NCBI RefSeq assembly: GCF_001709345.1
Contig: NZ_MDTQ01000001.1
Location: 1,034,742-1,098,741 of the forward strand
DNA: 64,000 nt
Direction of reading: 5' to 3'
From: Terasakiispira papahanaumokuakeensis
GTDB lineage: Bacteria > Pseudomonadota > Gammaproteobacteria > Pseudomonadales > Halomonadaceae
This document shows positions 35,925 to 45,711 of this stretch, piece by piece. Positions within the stretch are counted from its first letter, which is position 1. Each line of letters opens with the position of its first letter. The notes under the pieces are model-generated. The model made no database searches, was not told the DNA's origin, and saw nothing but the letters and a program-made list of their open reading frames with translations. The position numbers were made by a program, and so were the translations under genes.

Positions 35925-37055
35925 ATGGATGCACGTCTGAACGAGTGGTTAGAGCAGGCCTCTTCGTTATACGGCATGCTGCCCAAGGAGTATGCCTGGG
36001 TGATACAGCTGTTTATTGTCGTTTTGCTCACTTTGACATTGAACTACATCGCCAAGCGGTTTTTTGATCGTTTGGCGCAGCGTTTTGAACGCACCAAGAA
36101 TCAATGGGACGATACCTTGTTGGATGCGGCGCGTAAGCCGCTTGGCATGCTGATCTGGTTGGTCGGCTTGTTTTGGGCCATGGATATTGTCAGAGCCAAT
36201 TCAGACGTTGATTTATTTGATGCTGTTGAGCCGGTGCGCCGTATTGCGGTGATTGCCATGATGGCTTGGTTCATGATTCGGCTAGCGGCCGGTCTGGAGC
36301 AGCAGCTGATGGAGCCAGGGCCGAAGCGTCGGCCGATGGATGCGACAACGGCTCAAGCGGTCGGTAAGCTGCTCAAGGCTTCAGTATTGATCACGGCTTT
36401 GTTGGTGATGCTGCAAACGCTCGGGTTTTCCGTCTCTGGGGTCTTAGCCTTTGGGGGTGTTGGGGGGATTGCCGTTGGTTTCGCGGCACGTGATTTATTG
36501 GCCAATTTTTTTGGCGCTTTGATGATTTATCTCGATCGTCCCTTTAAAGTGGGGGATTGGGTGCGTTCACCAGATAAAAATATTGAAGGCACTGTGGAGG
36601 AAATTGGCTGGCGCCTGACGCGGGTGCGTACCTTTGATCAGCGGCCGTTGTATGTGCCTAATGCCACCTTTGCCAGTATTTCCGTTGAGAATCCTTCGCG
36701 GATGTTTAACCGAAGAATCTATGAAACGGTGGGGATCCGTTATCAAGATGCTGAACAAATGGCTTCGATTGTTGAAGCGGTTAAACAGATGCTGATTGAG
36801 CATGATCAAATCGAAACAGATAATCAGGTCTTGATTGTTAGTTTTGATAACTATGGTCCTTCATCACTGGATTTCTTCGTTTACACTTTCACTAAAACGA
36901 TTAACTGGGTGCGTTTCCACGAAATTAAGCAGGAAATTTTGTTGAAGGTGTATGAGATTATTCGCGATCATGGTGCGGATATTGCCTTCCCGACATCAAC
37001 ACTCCATTTACCTGATCCGATTCAAATTTATAAGGACCAAGCTGAGCATGAATGA
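35925..37055 (+). CDS. Small-conductance mechanosensitive channel, MscS family
   Basis: 376 residues from ATG 35925, with AAGGAG 5 bp upstream; an upstream GTG at 35919 lies in that site. Three or four N-terminal membrane segments precede the pore helix SVSGVLAFGGVGGIAVGFAARDLLANFFGALMIYLDRPFKVGDWVR, the hallmark of MscS. The C-terminal cytoplasmic vestibule follows. It opens under membrane tension to release solutes on hypo-osmotic shock. It overlaps hpt by 8 bp. Confidence 0.9.
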   Translation: MDARLNEWLEQASSLYGMLPKEYAWVIQLFIVVLLTLTLNYIAKRFFDRLAQRFERTKNQWDDTLLDAARKPLGMLIWLVGLFWAMDIVRANSDVDLFDAVEPVRRIAVIAMMAWFMIRLAAGLEQQLMEPGPKRRPMDATTAQAVGKLLKASVLITALLVMLQTLGFSVSGVLAFGGVGGIAVGFAARDLLANFFGALMIYLDRPFKVGDWVRSPDKNIEGTVEEIGWRLTRVRTFDQRPLYVPNATFASISVENPSRMFNRRIYETVGIRYQDAEQMASIVEAVKQMLIEHDQIETDNQVLIVSFDNYGPSSLDFFVYTFTKTINWVRFHEIKQEILLKVYEIIRDHGADIAFPTSTLHLPDPIQIYKDQAEHE

Positions 37056-37617
37056 ACAACTCGACGCCGAGCGTCAGCGTATTTGCCAAGTGTTGGCCGA
37101 CTCTGACTGTCTGGTGAACGAGGCCGCTGTTAATCAAGCCTTTGATCAGTTAGCGCAAGCCATCACCAATGATCTAGCATCGGCGATGCCGGTCGTTTAT
37201 TGCGTGATGAATGGGGGGCTCTTTGCAACAGCGGAACTGTTAAAGCGCTTGTCTTTTCCTCTTGAAGTTGACTATATGCAAGCCAGTCGTTATCGCCGGC
37301 AAACCACCGGGGGTGAGTTAAACTGGCGGGTATCCCCTGAAATTAGTATGCAGGGGCGTCATGTATTGATAGTGGATGATATCCTTGATGAAGGGGCAAC
37401 GCTGGCAGCGATTCTAGACCACTGTCGGGCTCAAGGTGCTATTGATGTGCGTTGCGCTGTCTTAGTTGATAAGGTGCACGATCGTAAGGCAATGCCTGGC
37501 TTTAAAGCCAATTACACCGGACTTGAAGTGGAAGACCGCTACTTGTTCGGCTGTGGTATGGATTATCAGGGGTACCTGCGTAACTTGCCTGCGATTTACG
37601 CGCCCAAAGGGCTTTAA
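37048..37617 (+). CDS. hpt: Hypoxanthine-guanine phosphoribosyltransferase
   Basis: 189 residues from ATG 37048. The PRPP-binding signature is VLIVDDILDEGATLAAIL. Other family features are MNGGLFATAELLKRL and a C-terminal KANYTGLEVEDRYLFGCGMDYQGYLRNLP, typical of the purine salvage enzyme. It converts hypoxanthine or guanine to IMP or GMP. Translationally coupled to the mscS-type gene. A terminator follows directly. Confidence 0.88.
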   Translation: MNEQLDAERQRICQVLADSDCLVNEAAVNQAFDQLAQAITNDLASAMPVVYCVMNGGLFATAELLKRLSFPLEVDYMQASRYRRQTTGGELNWRVSPEISMQGRHVLIVDDILDEGATLAAILDHCRAQGAIDVRCAVLVDKVHDRKAMPGFKANYTGLEVEDRYLFGCGMDYQGYLRNLPAIYAPKGL

Positions 37618-37647
37618 TTGCGGCATGATTGAGTATGCTGAAGGGAT

Positions 37648-37676
37648 AAAAAAGGCGCCATTAAGGCGCCTTTTTT
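37648..37676. terminator. Bidirectional Rho-independent terminator
   Basis: AAAAAAGGCGCC, 5-nt loop, GGCGCCTTTTTT. It serves hpt on the + strand and csiV on the - strand. Confidence 0.92.
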
Positions 37677-37713
37677 GTTTTGAATCGGAGTGCATGAAGT
37701 GGATGATGATCGT

Positions 37714-38454
37714 TTATTCCGCACGCTGAATTCTGATCATGGCACCGAAGTAAGGGCTATCGATATAGTGAATTTCATTGCTGCGCATGCGTCGTGTCTG
37801 CTGTAGGTGGGCAGAGCTCACGGCACGGAACAGTGGTTGCGGTCCAGCGGCTTGAGCATCGGCGGCTGTTGGCAGCTGATCGCCCTCATGATCCACTTTT
37901 TGGAATTGGGTCAGGTAAGCATCTAGGTTGACGTGTAGATAACGCCCGACACTGACTTGTATTTTGCCTTGTAGTTCAGGACGACTCCCATACTGATCGC
38001 CTCCCTGAAACAAAATGGGGATGCTGCGATCACGGCCAACAACGTGCATTTTCCAGGCTTCATGGAAGAGGATGCGATGTTTTCCTGAGCGTTCCAGTTT
38101 TCGTGCCTCATAACTGAAACCTGGGCGGACCGGTGCATAGCGGGGCAGATGCTGATCCGTCATTTGTTGCCAAGCGCTGGCGTCACCCACAATGTAGGCG
38201 GGTACCGATGAGTCTTTGCCTTGCGTCTGCGGGAGTTGAGGCTGCCAGGGTTTGCCTGGTGCCTCGGTGGTGCCGGCTGCTGGGGTTTGAGTGAAGATGA
38301 GCAGCTCGACGGTGTAGTCTCGCTCATTAGGATTTTCAGCGGCGTTAACCTGCGTGGCCGGTAACAGGGAGAGGCATAGACTGAGCGTTAAGCATCGCCA
38401 AACCCGCGCCTGCCGGCGAAAGGTGATTGAATTGAACTTATGCAACAGTTTCAT
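37714..38454 (-). CDS. CsiV-family periplasmic protein
   Basis: 246 residues with a signal peptide (CLTLSLCLSLLPATQVNA) and then ERDYTVELLIFTQ, the conserved opening of CsiV proteins, plus GKHRILFHEAWKMHV and the C-terminal SNEIHYIDSPYFGAMIRIQR. CsiV in Vibrio cholerae binds peptidoglycan and is essential when MSHA/other growth contexts demand it; the precise role elsewhere is unknown. Pseudomonas has a like gene next to mfd, as here. A repeat-rich 175-bp gap separates it from mfd. Confidence 0.82.
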   Translation of the reverse strand: MKLLHKFNSITFRRQARVWRCLTLSLCLSLLPATQVNAAENPNERDYTVELLIFTQTPAAGTTEAPGKPWQPQLPQTQGKDSSVPAYIVGDASAWQQMTDQHLPRYAPVRPGFSYEARKLERSGKHRILFHEAWKMHVVGRDRSIPILFQGGDQYGSRPELQGKIQVSVGRYLHVNLDAYLTQFQKVDHEGDQLPTAADAQAAGPQPLFRAVSSAHLQQTRRMRSNEIHYIDSPYFGAMIRIQRAE

Positions 38455-38629
38455 CGAAGCAGACTCCGGTAAGACGTTGATGTCGCTATGGCTGAATAGA
38501 GTTTCATTTTGTTAAATGGCGCGGTGTGCCATTGGTGTCGTTAATGCTGCTTGTTGTTAAGAGTATTGGTTGTTAATGGTGCTTTTGATTGATGGGGCTA
38601 TCCATTGCCCAATATGGCCCTTAATTCGG

Positions 38630-41600
38630 CTATGCCGCTAACATCTCAATCAACTGCTCAACATGCTTCATGCGTTGTTCATGAGTGGCCATCTCGGCAT
38701 AAAAGCGCAGTGCACTGGCGCCATCAAGGCGATAGCGCTCTGGGTGTTGCTGTACCATTTGCACTAGCTTGAAGGCATCCACATTCGGTTGCTCGCCAAA
38801 TTCTAATAGGCCTCGGTCTTGACCCGCATCCAGCTTGGTAATGCCCAGTTTTTGCGCATCGAGCTTGATCCGAGAAACTCGGAACAAGTGTTTGACGGCC
38901 TCGGGCAACAAGCCAAAGCGGTCAATCATCTCGACCTGTAGTTCTTTCAGTACATTGGCGCTTTCAGCACTGGCAATCCTTTTGTATAGCGTCAGGCGCA
39001 TATTAACGTCGGGCATATAATCATCTGGAATCAGCGCAGGCAGGTGAAGATTGATGTCGACGCCTCGTTTTAATGGCTGATCCAGGCTCGGTGTTTTGCC
39101 CTGACGAATCGCTTCAACGGCTTCATCCAACATATCCATGTAGAGCGTAAAGCCGATCGTTTCGATCTGGCCGCTCTGCTCTTCACCCAGCAGTTCACCT
39201 GCGCCACGAATTTCAAGATCTTGAGAGGCCAATGCAAAGCCCGCGCCGAGATCTTCCGCCATGGCAATCGCTTCCAACCGTTTTTCGGCATCGGCCGTCA
39301 AACTCTTCTTACCGGGGGTTAAGAGGTAAGCATAAGCCTGGTGGTGAGAGCGTCCTACGCGCCCTCTTAGCTGGTGCAGTTGTGCCAAGCCAAATTTGTC
39401 TGCGCGTTCAATGATCATGGTGTTGGCGCTGGGTACATCAATGCCCGTTTCAATAATGGTAGAGCAAAGCAGTACATTAAATCGCTTGTGGTAAAAATCA
39501 GACATGACCTTTTCAAGCTGCCGTTCCGGCATTTGGCCATGGGCTACGCCAATCCGCGCTTCAGGCACCCATTCCGCCAGTTGTTCGGCCATATTATCGA
39601 TCGTTTTGACATCGTTATGCAGGAAGTAGACTTGTCCGCCACGTAATAACTCACGCAGGATAGCCTCTTTTATCAAGGCGCTATCTCGTTCGCGCACGAA
39701 AGTCTTCACTGATAAACGTCGGGCCGGGGGGGTGGCAATAATCGATAAATCGCGGATGCCCGACATCGCCATGTTGAGTGTGCGAGGAATCGGCGTGGCT
39801 GTCATGGCGAGAAGATCGACATTGGCCCGCAGGGATTTGAGTTTTTCTTTATGGCGAACACCAAAGCGATGTTCTTCATCGACGATGACTAGCCCCAAAT
39901 CATGGAATTTAACGCTGGATTGCAGCAGTTTATGGGTGCCGATAATAATGTCGATCTTGCCTTCTTCCAGTCGTTCTAGAGCACTATTTTGTTCCTTGGT
40001 CGAGCGAAAGCGCGACATGACCTCGATTTCAACCGGCCAGTCAGCGAAGCGGTCACGGAAATTATCATAATGCTGTTGTGCCAACAGGGTGGTGGGCACC
40101 AGTACAGCGACTTGTTTGCCGCTGTGGGCCGCAACAAAGGCCGCTCTTAAAGCCACTTCTGTTTTACCGAAACCAACGTCACCGCAGACCACGCGATCCA
40201 TGGGTTGTTTGCGGGTCAGGTCATGAATGACGGCCTCGATAGCCAGTTCCTGATCTGGAGTTTCCTCAAAGGGAAAACTGGTCGCAAAGCGATCATACTC
40301 AGCTTCATCCAGCTCAAAGGCGTAGCCTTGCTCTGCTTCTCGGCGGGCGTAAATATCCAGCAGTTCAGCGGCGGTATCGCGGATTTTTTCTGCCGCTTTG
40401 CGGCGCGCCTTGCTCCACTGGTCAGACCCTAGTCGATGGAGTGGGGCTAATTCATCCGAAGTGCCACTGTAACGGCTGATTTGATCAAGTGCTGAGACTG
40501 GGACATAAAGACTGGCGCTATCGGCATAAATCAGTTTGAGAAACTCTTGTGTCTCCCCTCCTGCGGAGAGGGTTTCCAGCCCTTGATAGCGGCCAACGCC
40601 ATGCTCGGCATGAACGACGGGGGCACCTTCCACTAGTTCTGAGAGGCTGCGAAACACCAGTTCCTGTTGATGGTCGCTGTGCTGGCGACGGCGCCGTTGC
40701 ATGACCCGCTCACCAAACAGTAAAGACTCAGTGATTAAGGTAACGGCGGGCGCGCCACTCATGAGCCCCCGGTCTAGTGGCGCAACGGTGAGCCCTAAAC
40801 GGGGAGCGCTTGTTAGAAATGCTTGCCAGCTTGGTACCTGCTCCACTTTGATGTGGTGCCGATCGAAAAGCTCTAGTAAGGCTTCGCGTCTTCCGGTGGA
40901 TTCAGCACAAATGAGCAGGTGTTGTTCCGGATGGCTCTCCATAAACTGAGTCAAGCGACCCAGCGGGTCTTGAGCCCGAGGGGCAATGGCGAGATCCGGC
41001 AGTGAGTCAGTCGCAAATTGGATGTCTCCACTGAGGGTGTCATCCGGTGTTTCTGTTGGAATAATTAAGCGAGCAAACTGATTGCGTGCACTATTGAGTT
41101 GGTCGGGCGGCAAATAAAGGCTTTTCGGTGTTAGGCAAGGGTGGCGCGGATCATGGCGTAAATTTTCATAGCGCCGTTCCACTTCTGCCCAATAATGCTG
41201 TGCTGCTTCGGCGACGGGGCCTACTTCAGCGATCAAGGTATGATCGGGTAGGTAATCCGTTAGGCGAGCGGTTTCTTCAAAAAAGAGCGGTAGATAGAAC
41301 TCCAGCCCTGGGCTGACAATACCCGCCATGGTGTCTTGATAAATGGGCGCATGCCGTGGGTCGATATCAAAGCGTGTTTGGAATTCTTCGCGAAAGCGAG
41401 CCAGTGCCGCTTGTGTCATGGGAAATTCATGGGCCGGCAGGAGTCTGATGCGTGAGACTTTCTCTGTCGTGCGTTGAGTTTCTGGGTCAAATCGACGAAG
41501 TGATTCCACTTCGTCATCAAATAGCTCAATTCGAATCGGGTGGCGTTCGCCCATCGGGTAAAGGTCAATCAACCCACCTCGAATCGCATACTCGCCATGT

Positions 41601-42142
41601 TCCATTACCGTTGTAACGTGGCGGTAGCCAGCCTGCTCAAGATGCTGGCGTAGTTGCTGAGCATCCAGCTTTTGCTCAATATCCAGTGCCAGCGAGTGAG
41701 TGGCAACAAAATGCACCGGGGCCAGGCGTTGCATTAAGGTACTGACTGGCACCACTAAGAGGCCGCGCTTTTGCTCCGGTAGTTGGCGAAGCGTGGTTAA
41801 GCGCTCAGAGATAATGTCCTGGTGCGGCGAGAAGTGATCATAAGGCAGTACCTCCCAGTCTGGCAGGCTAAGAATAGGCAGCAGGGGGTGGTCAGTCGTT
41901 GAATCGGACGATATCGCTTGTTCACTGGGGGCGGTCTCGCTGAAAAAGCGCAGCTCTTCAGTGAGGGCTTGGGCGCTGCTGGTGTCCGCGCACACGACCA
42001 TAATGGGCGCATTATGCTGGCGTGCGGCCTCAACTAGCGCCCAAGCTTGAGCACTCCCGTGGAGGTTGAGCCAGCGTTGCTGAAATCCAGAACGTGTCGG
42101 GAGCGATAAGTGATTAATGGCATCAAAAGTTAAATCAGTCAT
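38630..42142 (-). CDS. mfd: Transcription-repair coupling factor
   Basis: 1170 residues from ATG 42142; the frame is open to 42292. UvrB-homology N-terminus (ALVEAARQHNAPIMVVCADTSSAQ, LPILSLPDWEVLPYDHFSPHQDIISERLTTL), the RNA polymerase-interacting domain (GAPVVHAEHGVGRYQGLETL), then a RecG-like translocase with Walker A GDVGFGKTEVALRAA, DEEH box VDEEHRFGV and TATPIPRTLNMA, and the C-terminal D7 domain. It displaces RNA polymerase stalled at DNA lesions and recruits UvrA. It is divergent from gap. Confidence 0.97.
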   Translation of the reverse strand: MTDLTFDAINHLSLPTRSGFQQRWLNLHGSAQAWALVEAARQHNAPIMVVCADTSSAQALTEELRFFSETAPSEQAISSDSTTDHPLLPILSLPDWEVLPYDHFSPHQDIISERLTTLRQLPEQKRGLLVVPVSTLMQRLAPVHFVATHSLALDIEQKLDAQQLRQHLEQAGYRHVTTVMEHGEYAIRGGLIDLYPMGERHPIRIELFDDEVESLRRFDPETQRTTEKVSRIRLLPAHEFPMTQAALARFREEFQTRFDIDPRHAPIYQDTMAGIVSPGLEFYLPLFFEETARLTDYLPDHTLIAEVGPVAEAAQHYWAEVERRYENLRHDPRHPCLTPKSLYLPPDQLNSARNQFARLIIPTETPDDTLSGDIQFATDSLPDLAIAPRAQDPLGRLTQFMESHPEQHLLICAESTGRREALLELFDRHHIKVEQVPSWQAFLTSAPRLGLTVAPLDRGLMSGAPAVTLITESLLFGERVMQRRRRQHSDHQQELVFRSLSELVEGAPVVHAEHGVGRYQGLETLSAGGETQEFLKLIYADSASLYVPVSALDQISRYSGTSDELAPLHRLGSDQWSKARRKAAEKIRDTAAELLDIYARREAEQGYAFELDEAEYDRFATSFPFEETPDQELAIEAVIHDLTRKQPMDRVVCGDVGFGKTEVALRAAFVAAHSGKQVAVLVPTTLLAQQHYDNFRDRFADWPVEIEVMSRFRSTKEQNSALERLEEGKIDIIIGTHKLLQSSVKFHDLGLVIVDEEHRFGVRHKEKLKSLRANVDLLAMTATPIPRTLNMAMSGIRDLSIIATPPARRLSVKTFVRERDSALIKEAILRELLRGGQVYFLHNDVKTIDNMAEQLAEWVPEARIGVAHGQMPERQLEKVMSDFYHKRFNVLLCSTIIETGIDVPSANTMIIERADKFGLAQLHQLRGRVGRSHHQAYAYLLTPGKKSLTADAEKRLEAIAMAEDLGAGFALASQDLEIRGAGELLGEEQSGQIETIGFTLYMDMLDEAVEAIRQGKTPSLDQPLKRGVDINLHLPALIPDDYMPDVNMRLTLYKRIASAESANVLKELQVEMIDRFGLLPEAVKHLFRVSRIKLDAQKLGITKLDAGQDRGLLEFGEQPNVDAFKLVQMVQQHPERYRLDGASALRFYAEMATHEQRMKHVEQLIEMLAA

Positions 42143-42434
42143 GGGCTCTTGGTCAGTGCGACGGAATCGAGCAGCATCATAACAGTCTGCTTTCAGCGGT
42201 GCATGCCAAGTGCGGTCGTTTCTGAGCAAAATCCACGTGGATAGACCAAAGCATGAATCACCGTATTTGCCAGCAGCGTTTTGGCGCCGCATAATATGCG
42301 CGCTTTCAAATCGGCTCGGTTCGATAGCATATGGGTTAATTGACCCTTGTTATTGAATGACGGTGTTATCGCATGACCGAGCCCTATCCTTTTCCCACGC
42401 CAACCGTGCAACCTGGCAAGCAGAGGGGCTGCCC

Positions 42435-43889
42435 GTGAGTGATCATAAGCTCGACACCTATATGAACGACTGGCAGGAGCGTGTTGCGACTGCTGAAGCG
42501 ATGATTCCCCTGATCGGCGAACTGTATCGTAATTACAATGTTGTGCCGTCTATTTATGGCCGCGGTCTTATCAACCGTTCCGTGATCCGTACGATTAAGG
42601 ATCATCGTTTTGTTCGTCAGGTCGACGGCAGCGAGCTGGATATCCATTTGAGCTTGCAGTTGTTGCAAACCCTGAAGGGATTAAACCCAGGACCTTGCCA
42701 CGTTGATATTGGCAAACTGGGCGTTAAATTCCGCGAACAAGGCGGCGAAGATCTGGAAGCCTTCCTGAAAACTGAACTGGCACCGGTGATCGGTAAGTTC
42801 GGTGAAAATGGAATGGGCGGTGAGCCGCAAGATGTCATCTTATATGGCTTTGGCCGTATTGGTCGTCTCGTGGCCCGGATTCTGGTGGAAAAAGCCGGTG
42901 GTGGTAGTCTGCTGAATTTGCGTGCCATTGTGGTGCGCGGTCAAGGGGGCGACCTGGAAAAACGGGCTAGTCTGCTGCGCCGTGACTCTATCCACGGGCC
43001 TTTCATGGGCACTATTGCGGTGGATGAAGACAATAGCGCCTTGATCATTAATGGCAATTATGTCCAAGTGATCTACGCTGACAGCCCTTCAGACATTGAC
43101 TACACCGCTTATGGGATTCAAAACGCGATTGTGGTGGATAACACCGGTAAATGGCGTGATGAAGAAGGGCTGTCTTTGCATACTCAGTGTCCGGGTGTTT
43201 CCCGCGTGCTGTTGACGGCACCGGGTAAAGGCGATCTGAAGAATATTGTCTATGGTATTAACCATAATACGATTGAGGACAATGACAAGATTCTGTCTGC
43301 AGCGTCCTGTACAACGAATGCGATTGTCCCGGTGCTGAAGGTTTTGAATGATAAGTACGGCATTGAGCACGGCCATGTCGAAACGGTTCACTCTTATACC
43401 AATGACCAAAACCTGATTGACAATTACCACAAAGCCGAGCGCCGTGGCCGGTCAGCCCCTTTAAATATGGTGCTGACCGAAACGGGCGCAGCCAAAGCTG
43501 TTGCGAAGGCGTTGCCGGAGCTGGGTGGTAAGTTGACGGGTAATGCGATTCGAGTGCCCACGCCGAATGTCTCCATGGCCATTTTGAATCTCACCTTGAC
43601 TCAGGGCGTTGGTAAAGACGAGTTGAATGAATACCTGCGGTGGTCTTCACTTTACTCACCGATGCAGAAACAAATCGACTATGTCAGCTCGCCTGAAGTC
43701 GTGTCTTCCGATTTTGTCGGTAACCGACATGCGGGGATTGTGGATGGCAAAGCAACGATCGCGCAAGATCGCCAGGCGGTGCTTTACGTTTGGTACGATA
43801 ATGAGTTCGGCTATAGCTGTCAGGTCGTTCGGATCTTGCAATCGATGTCGAGTGTTCAGTCGCTGGTGTTTCCGCAAGACCGTGGATGA
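42435..43889 (+). CDS. Glyceraldehyde-3-phosphate dehydrogenase with about 130-residue N-terminal extension
   Basis: 484 residues from GTG 42435 (AGAGGGG upstream); the frame is open from 42357. The classical GAPDH core begins only near residue 133 with VILYGFGRIGRLVAR, and the catalytic Cys292 is in SAASCTTNAI. NAIRVPTPNVSMAIL, WYDNEFGYSCQV and EQ-free His in TVHSYTND complete the enzyme. The N-terminal domain (LYRNYNVVPSIYGRGLINRSVIRTIKDHRFV) is shared, as I recall, with the P. aeruginosa PA3001-type GAPDH, also next to mfd. Function of that extension is unknown. It could act in glycolysis or gluconeogenesis. Confidence 0.9.
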   Translation: MSDHKLDTYMNDWQERVATAEAMIPLIGELYRNYNVVPSIYGRGLINRSVIRTIKDHRFVRQVDGSELDIHLSLQLLQTLKGLNPGPCHVDIGKLGVKFREQGGEDLEAFLKTELAPVIGKFGENGMGGEPQDVILYGFGRIGRLVARILVEKAGGGSLLNLRAIVVRGQGGDLEKRASLLRRDSIHGPFMGTIAVDEDNSALIINGNYVQVIYADSPSDIDYTAYGIQNAIVVDNTGKWRDEEGLSLHTQCPGVSRVLLTAPGKGDLKNIVYGINHNTIEDNDKILSAASCTTNAIVPVLKVLNDKYGIEHGHVETVHSYTNDQNLIDNYHKAERRGRSAPLNMVLTETGAAKAVAKALPELGGKLTGNAIRVPTPNVSMAILNLTLTQGVGKDELNEYLRWSSLYSPMQKQIDYVSSPEVVSSDFVGNRHAGIVDGKATIAQDRQAVLYVWYDNEFGYSCQVVRILQSMSSVQSLVFPQDRG

Positions 43890-43921
43890 TCTATTGATCA
43901 CTTTTTTTGATAGATGAAGTG

Positions 43922-43963
43922 AAATAGGGGTCGTCCAGCGATGGACGGCCCCTATTTTTATGT
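43922..43963 (+). terminator. Rho-independent terminator after gap
   Basis: AATAGGGG and TCGTCCA pair with TGGACGG and CCCCTATT around a GCGA loop, followed by a T run. A T-G wobble breaks the stem. Confidence 0.85.
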
Positions 43964-44163
43964 GGCTTTTCTTAATGCGGCTTTCATGCTGATGCGACTT
44001 TCTTGGAAGGCTTTATTACCTAGCGTTACAAGCTTACCGTAAAGCGTTGAGTGCCGATGTATTAAGCTATAGCGCTTTGATGTCGTTCCAATGTTTCTTT
44101 GTGACGACGATTGCTTTTTGTTGAAGTTTTGGATGGCGAGTAGCAACTGAAGGCGCGTCTCTT

Positions 44164-44169
44164 TATAAT
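44164..44169 (+). promoter_or_regulatory. Candidate nqr operon -10 element
   Basis: A perfect TATAAT lies 188 bp before the nqrA start, with only a weak -35 (TAGCAA) 17 bp upstream. The rest of the 390-bp gap between the gap terminator and nqrA holds no gene that I can support; its later part is the duplication at 44304. Confidence 0.4.
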
Positions 44170-44303
44170 GAAAAAAATTTAGGCATTGGTTTTCTGTATA
44201 GCGCCTGTATACGCAACCATTTGACCGTCAAAGAATTTTTCCGGGGCCCAACGCGGGTGCTATTGGCCTGATTCAGGCGAACCTGGGTCCGGGATGTGTA
44301 CTT

Positions 44304-44335
44304 ACTTGTGATACTTAAAACTTGTGATACTTAAA
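44304..44335. repeat. 16-bp tandem duplication in nqrA leader
   Basis: Two identical copies of ACTTGTGATACTTAAA, ending 21 bp before the nqrA start codon, so they lie in the operon leader. Confidence 0.92.
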
Positions 44336-44356
44336 CTTGGTGATTGGGCGAGACCT

Positions 44357-45709
44357 ATGATCAAAATAAAACGAGGACTTGATCTACCTGTCGCCGGCGC
44401 ACCAGCACAAACCATCGAAGATGCGCGTGCAGTGCGTAACGTCGCTGTTCTGGGACCTGACTATGTGGGGATGAAACCCACGATGTTAGTGTCAGTCGGC
44501 GACAAGGTGAAAAAAGGTCAGATCATCTTCACTGATAAGAAGACCCAAGGTGTGAAATATACAGCACCCGGGTCGGGTGAGGTGGTGGCTATTAATCGTG
44601 GCTTCCGTCGTGCCCTGCAATCAGTGGTGATTCAACTGGATGAAACGGAATCCTCTGTTTCTTTCAAAGCATACGGGGCAGAAGGCCTGTCTACATTGAC
44701 CGATGAGCAGGTGCGTGAGCAGCTGATCGATTCGGGCCTGTGGACTGCTTTGCGCACCCGTCCATTTAGTCGTGTGCCTGCAGTGGACGCGAAACCGCGT
44801 TCGATCTTTGTTACGGCGATCGATAGTCATCCACTGAGTGCTGATCCGGCCACGATCATTGCTCAAGACCCCGCCGCTTTTGAAGCGGGCCTGAAGGTGT
44901 TGAGCAAACTCACTGACGGTAAGCTATTCGTTTGTAAGCGTCCGGGGGCACAAGTGCCCAGCTTGCAAGAGAGCCGCTTTGAAGTCGCTGAATTTGACGG
45001 GCCACACCCTGCGGGTTTGGTCGGTACTCACATTCACTTCCTCGATCCAGTCGACATGAATAGCCAGGTCTGGCACCTGGGTTATCAAGACGTGATCGCG
45101 TTGGGTCACCTGTTTGTTTCTGGGCAGCTGCATACGGATCGTGTGATCGCTCTGGGCGGCCCGATGGTCAAACAGCCGCGTTTACTAAAAACGCGCATGG
45201 GGGCTTCTCTGGACGAGATACTGGCCGGTGAGCTGGAGACTTCGCCAGAAGGCGTTCGGGTGATCAGTGGTTCGATCTTTAGCGGATCGGCCGCTGAAGG
45301 TCCGCTGGCATATCTGGGCCGTTATCACAATCAGGTGAGTGTGCTGGAAGAAGGCACTGATCGTAAATTTATGGGCTGGCTCTCTCCTGGCGGCCATAAG
45401 CACTCTGTGATGGGCATTTATCTGTCTAAATTGACAGGCCTATCAAATTACAAGCCGACTACCACGACGAATGGTTCTGAGCGAGCCATGGTGCCGGTGG
45501 GAAGCTACGAAAAAGTCATGCCGCTGGACGTTCTGCCGACGCAGCTGCTGCGATCTTTGATCGTGGGTGATGTCGAGACAGCAATGAAGCTGGGATGCCT
45601 GGAGTTGGATGAGGAAGACTTGGCACTGTGTACCTATGCGTGCCCGGGCAAGTATGAGTATGGTCCCATCCTCCGTGACAACTTGACGCTGATTGAGAAA
45701 GAGGGCTGA
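44357..45709 (+). CDS. nqrA: Na+-translocating NADH:quinone reductase subunit A
   Basis: 450 residues from ATG 44357, which gives the conserved start [16 protein letters not shown]; earlier in-frame codons are untranslated leader. [21 protein letters not shown] and SDH-like lipoyl/RnfC-related segments follow. Cytoplasmic-facing subunit that takes part in the quinone site. It starts a nine-gene set (nqrABCDEF-apbE-nqrM) of closely spaced genes. Confidence 0.96.
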   Translation: MIKIKRGLDLPVAGAPAQTIEDARAVRNVAVLGPDYVGMKPTMLVSVGDKVKKGQIIFTDKKTQGVKYTAPGSGEVVAINRGFRRALQSVVIQLDETESSVSFKAYGAEGLSTLTDEQVREQLIDSGLWTALRTRPFSRVPAVDAKPRSIFVTAIDSHPLSADPATIIAQDPAAFEAGLKVLSKLTDGKLFVCKRPGAQVPSLQESRFEVAEFDGPHPAGLVGTHIHFLDPVDMNSQVWHLGYQDVIALGHLFVSGQLHTDRVIALGGPMVKQPRLLKTRMGASLDEILAGELETSPEGVRVISGSIFSGSAAEGPLAYLGRYHNQVSVLEEGTDRKFMGWLSPGGHKHSVMGIYLSKLTGLSNYKPTTTTNGSERAMVPVGSYEKVMPLDVLPTQLLRSLIVGDVETAMKLGCLELDEEDLALCTYACPGKYEYGPILRDNLTLIEKEG

Positions 45710-45711
45710 GA

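Noticed and set aside
36952-37047. Longer start of hpt inside mscS
   Set aside because: The reading frame extends upstream, but only ATG 37048 fits the family N-terminus.
41610-41617. GTTGTAAC, resembling the core of an E. coli Ter site
   Set aside because: It is inside mfd coding sequence, and flanking bases do not fit the Ter consensus. One short match in 64 kb is not evidence.
43958-44146. 62-aa minus-strand frame upstream of nqrA
   Set aside because: No ribosome binding site or family match; probably noncoding leader.
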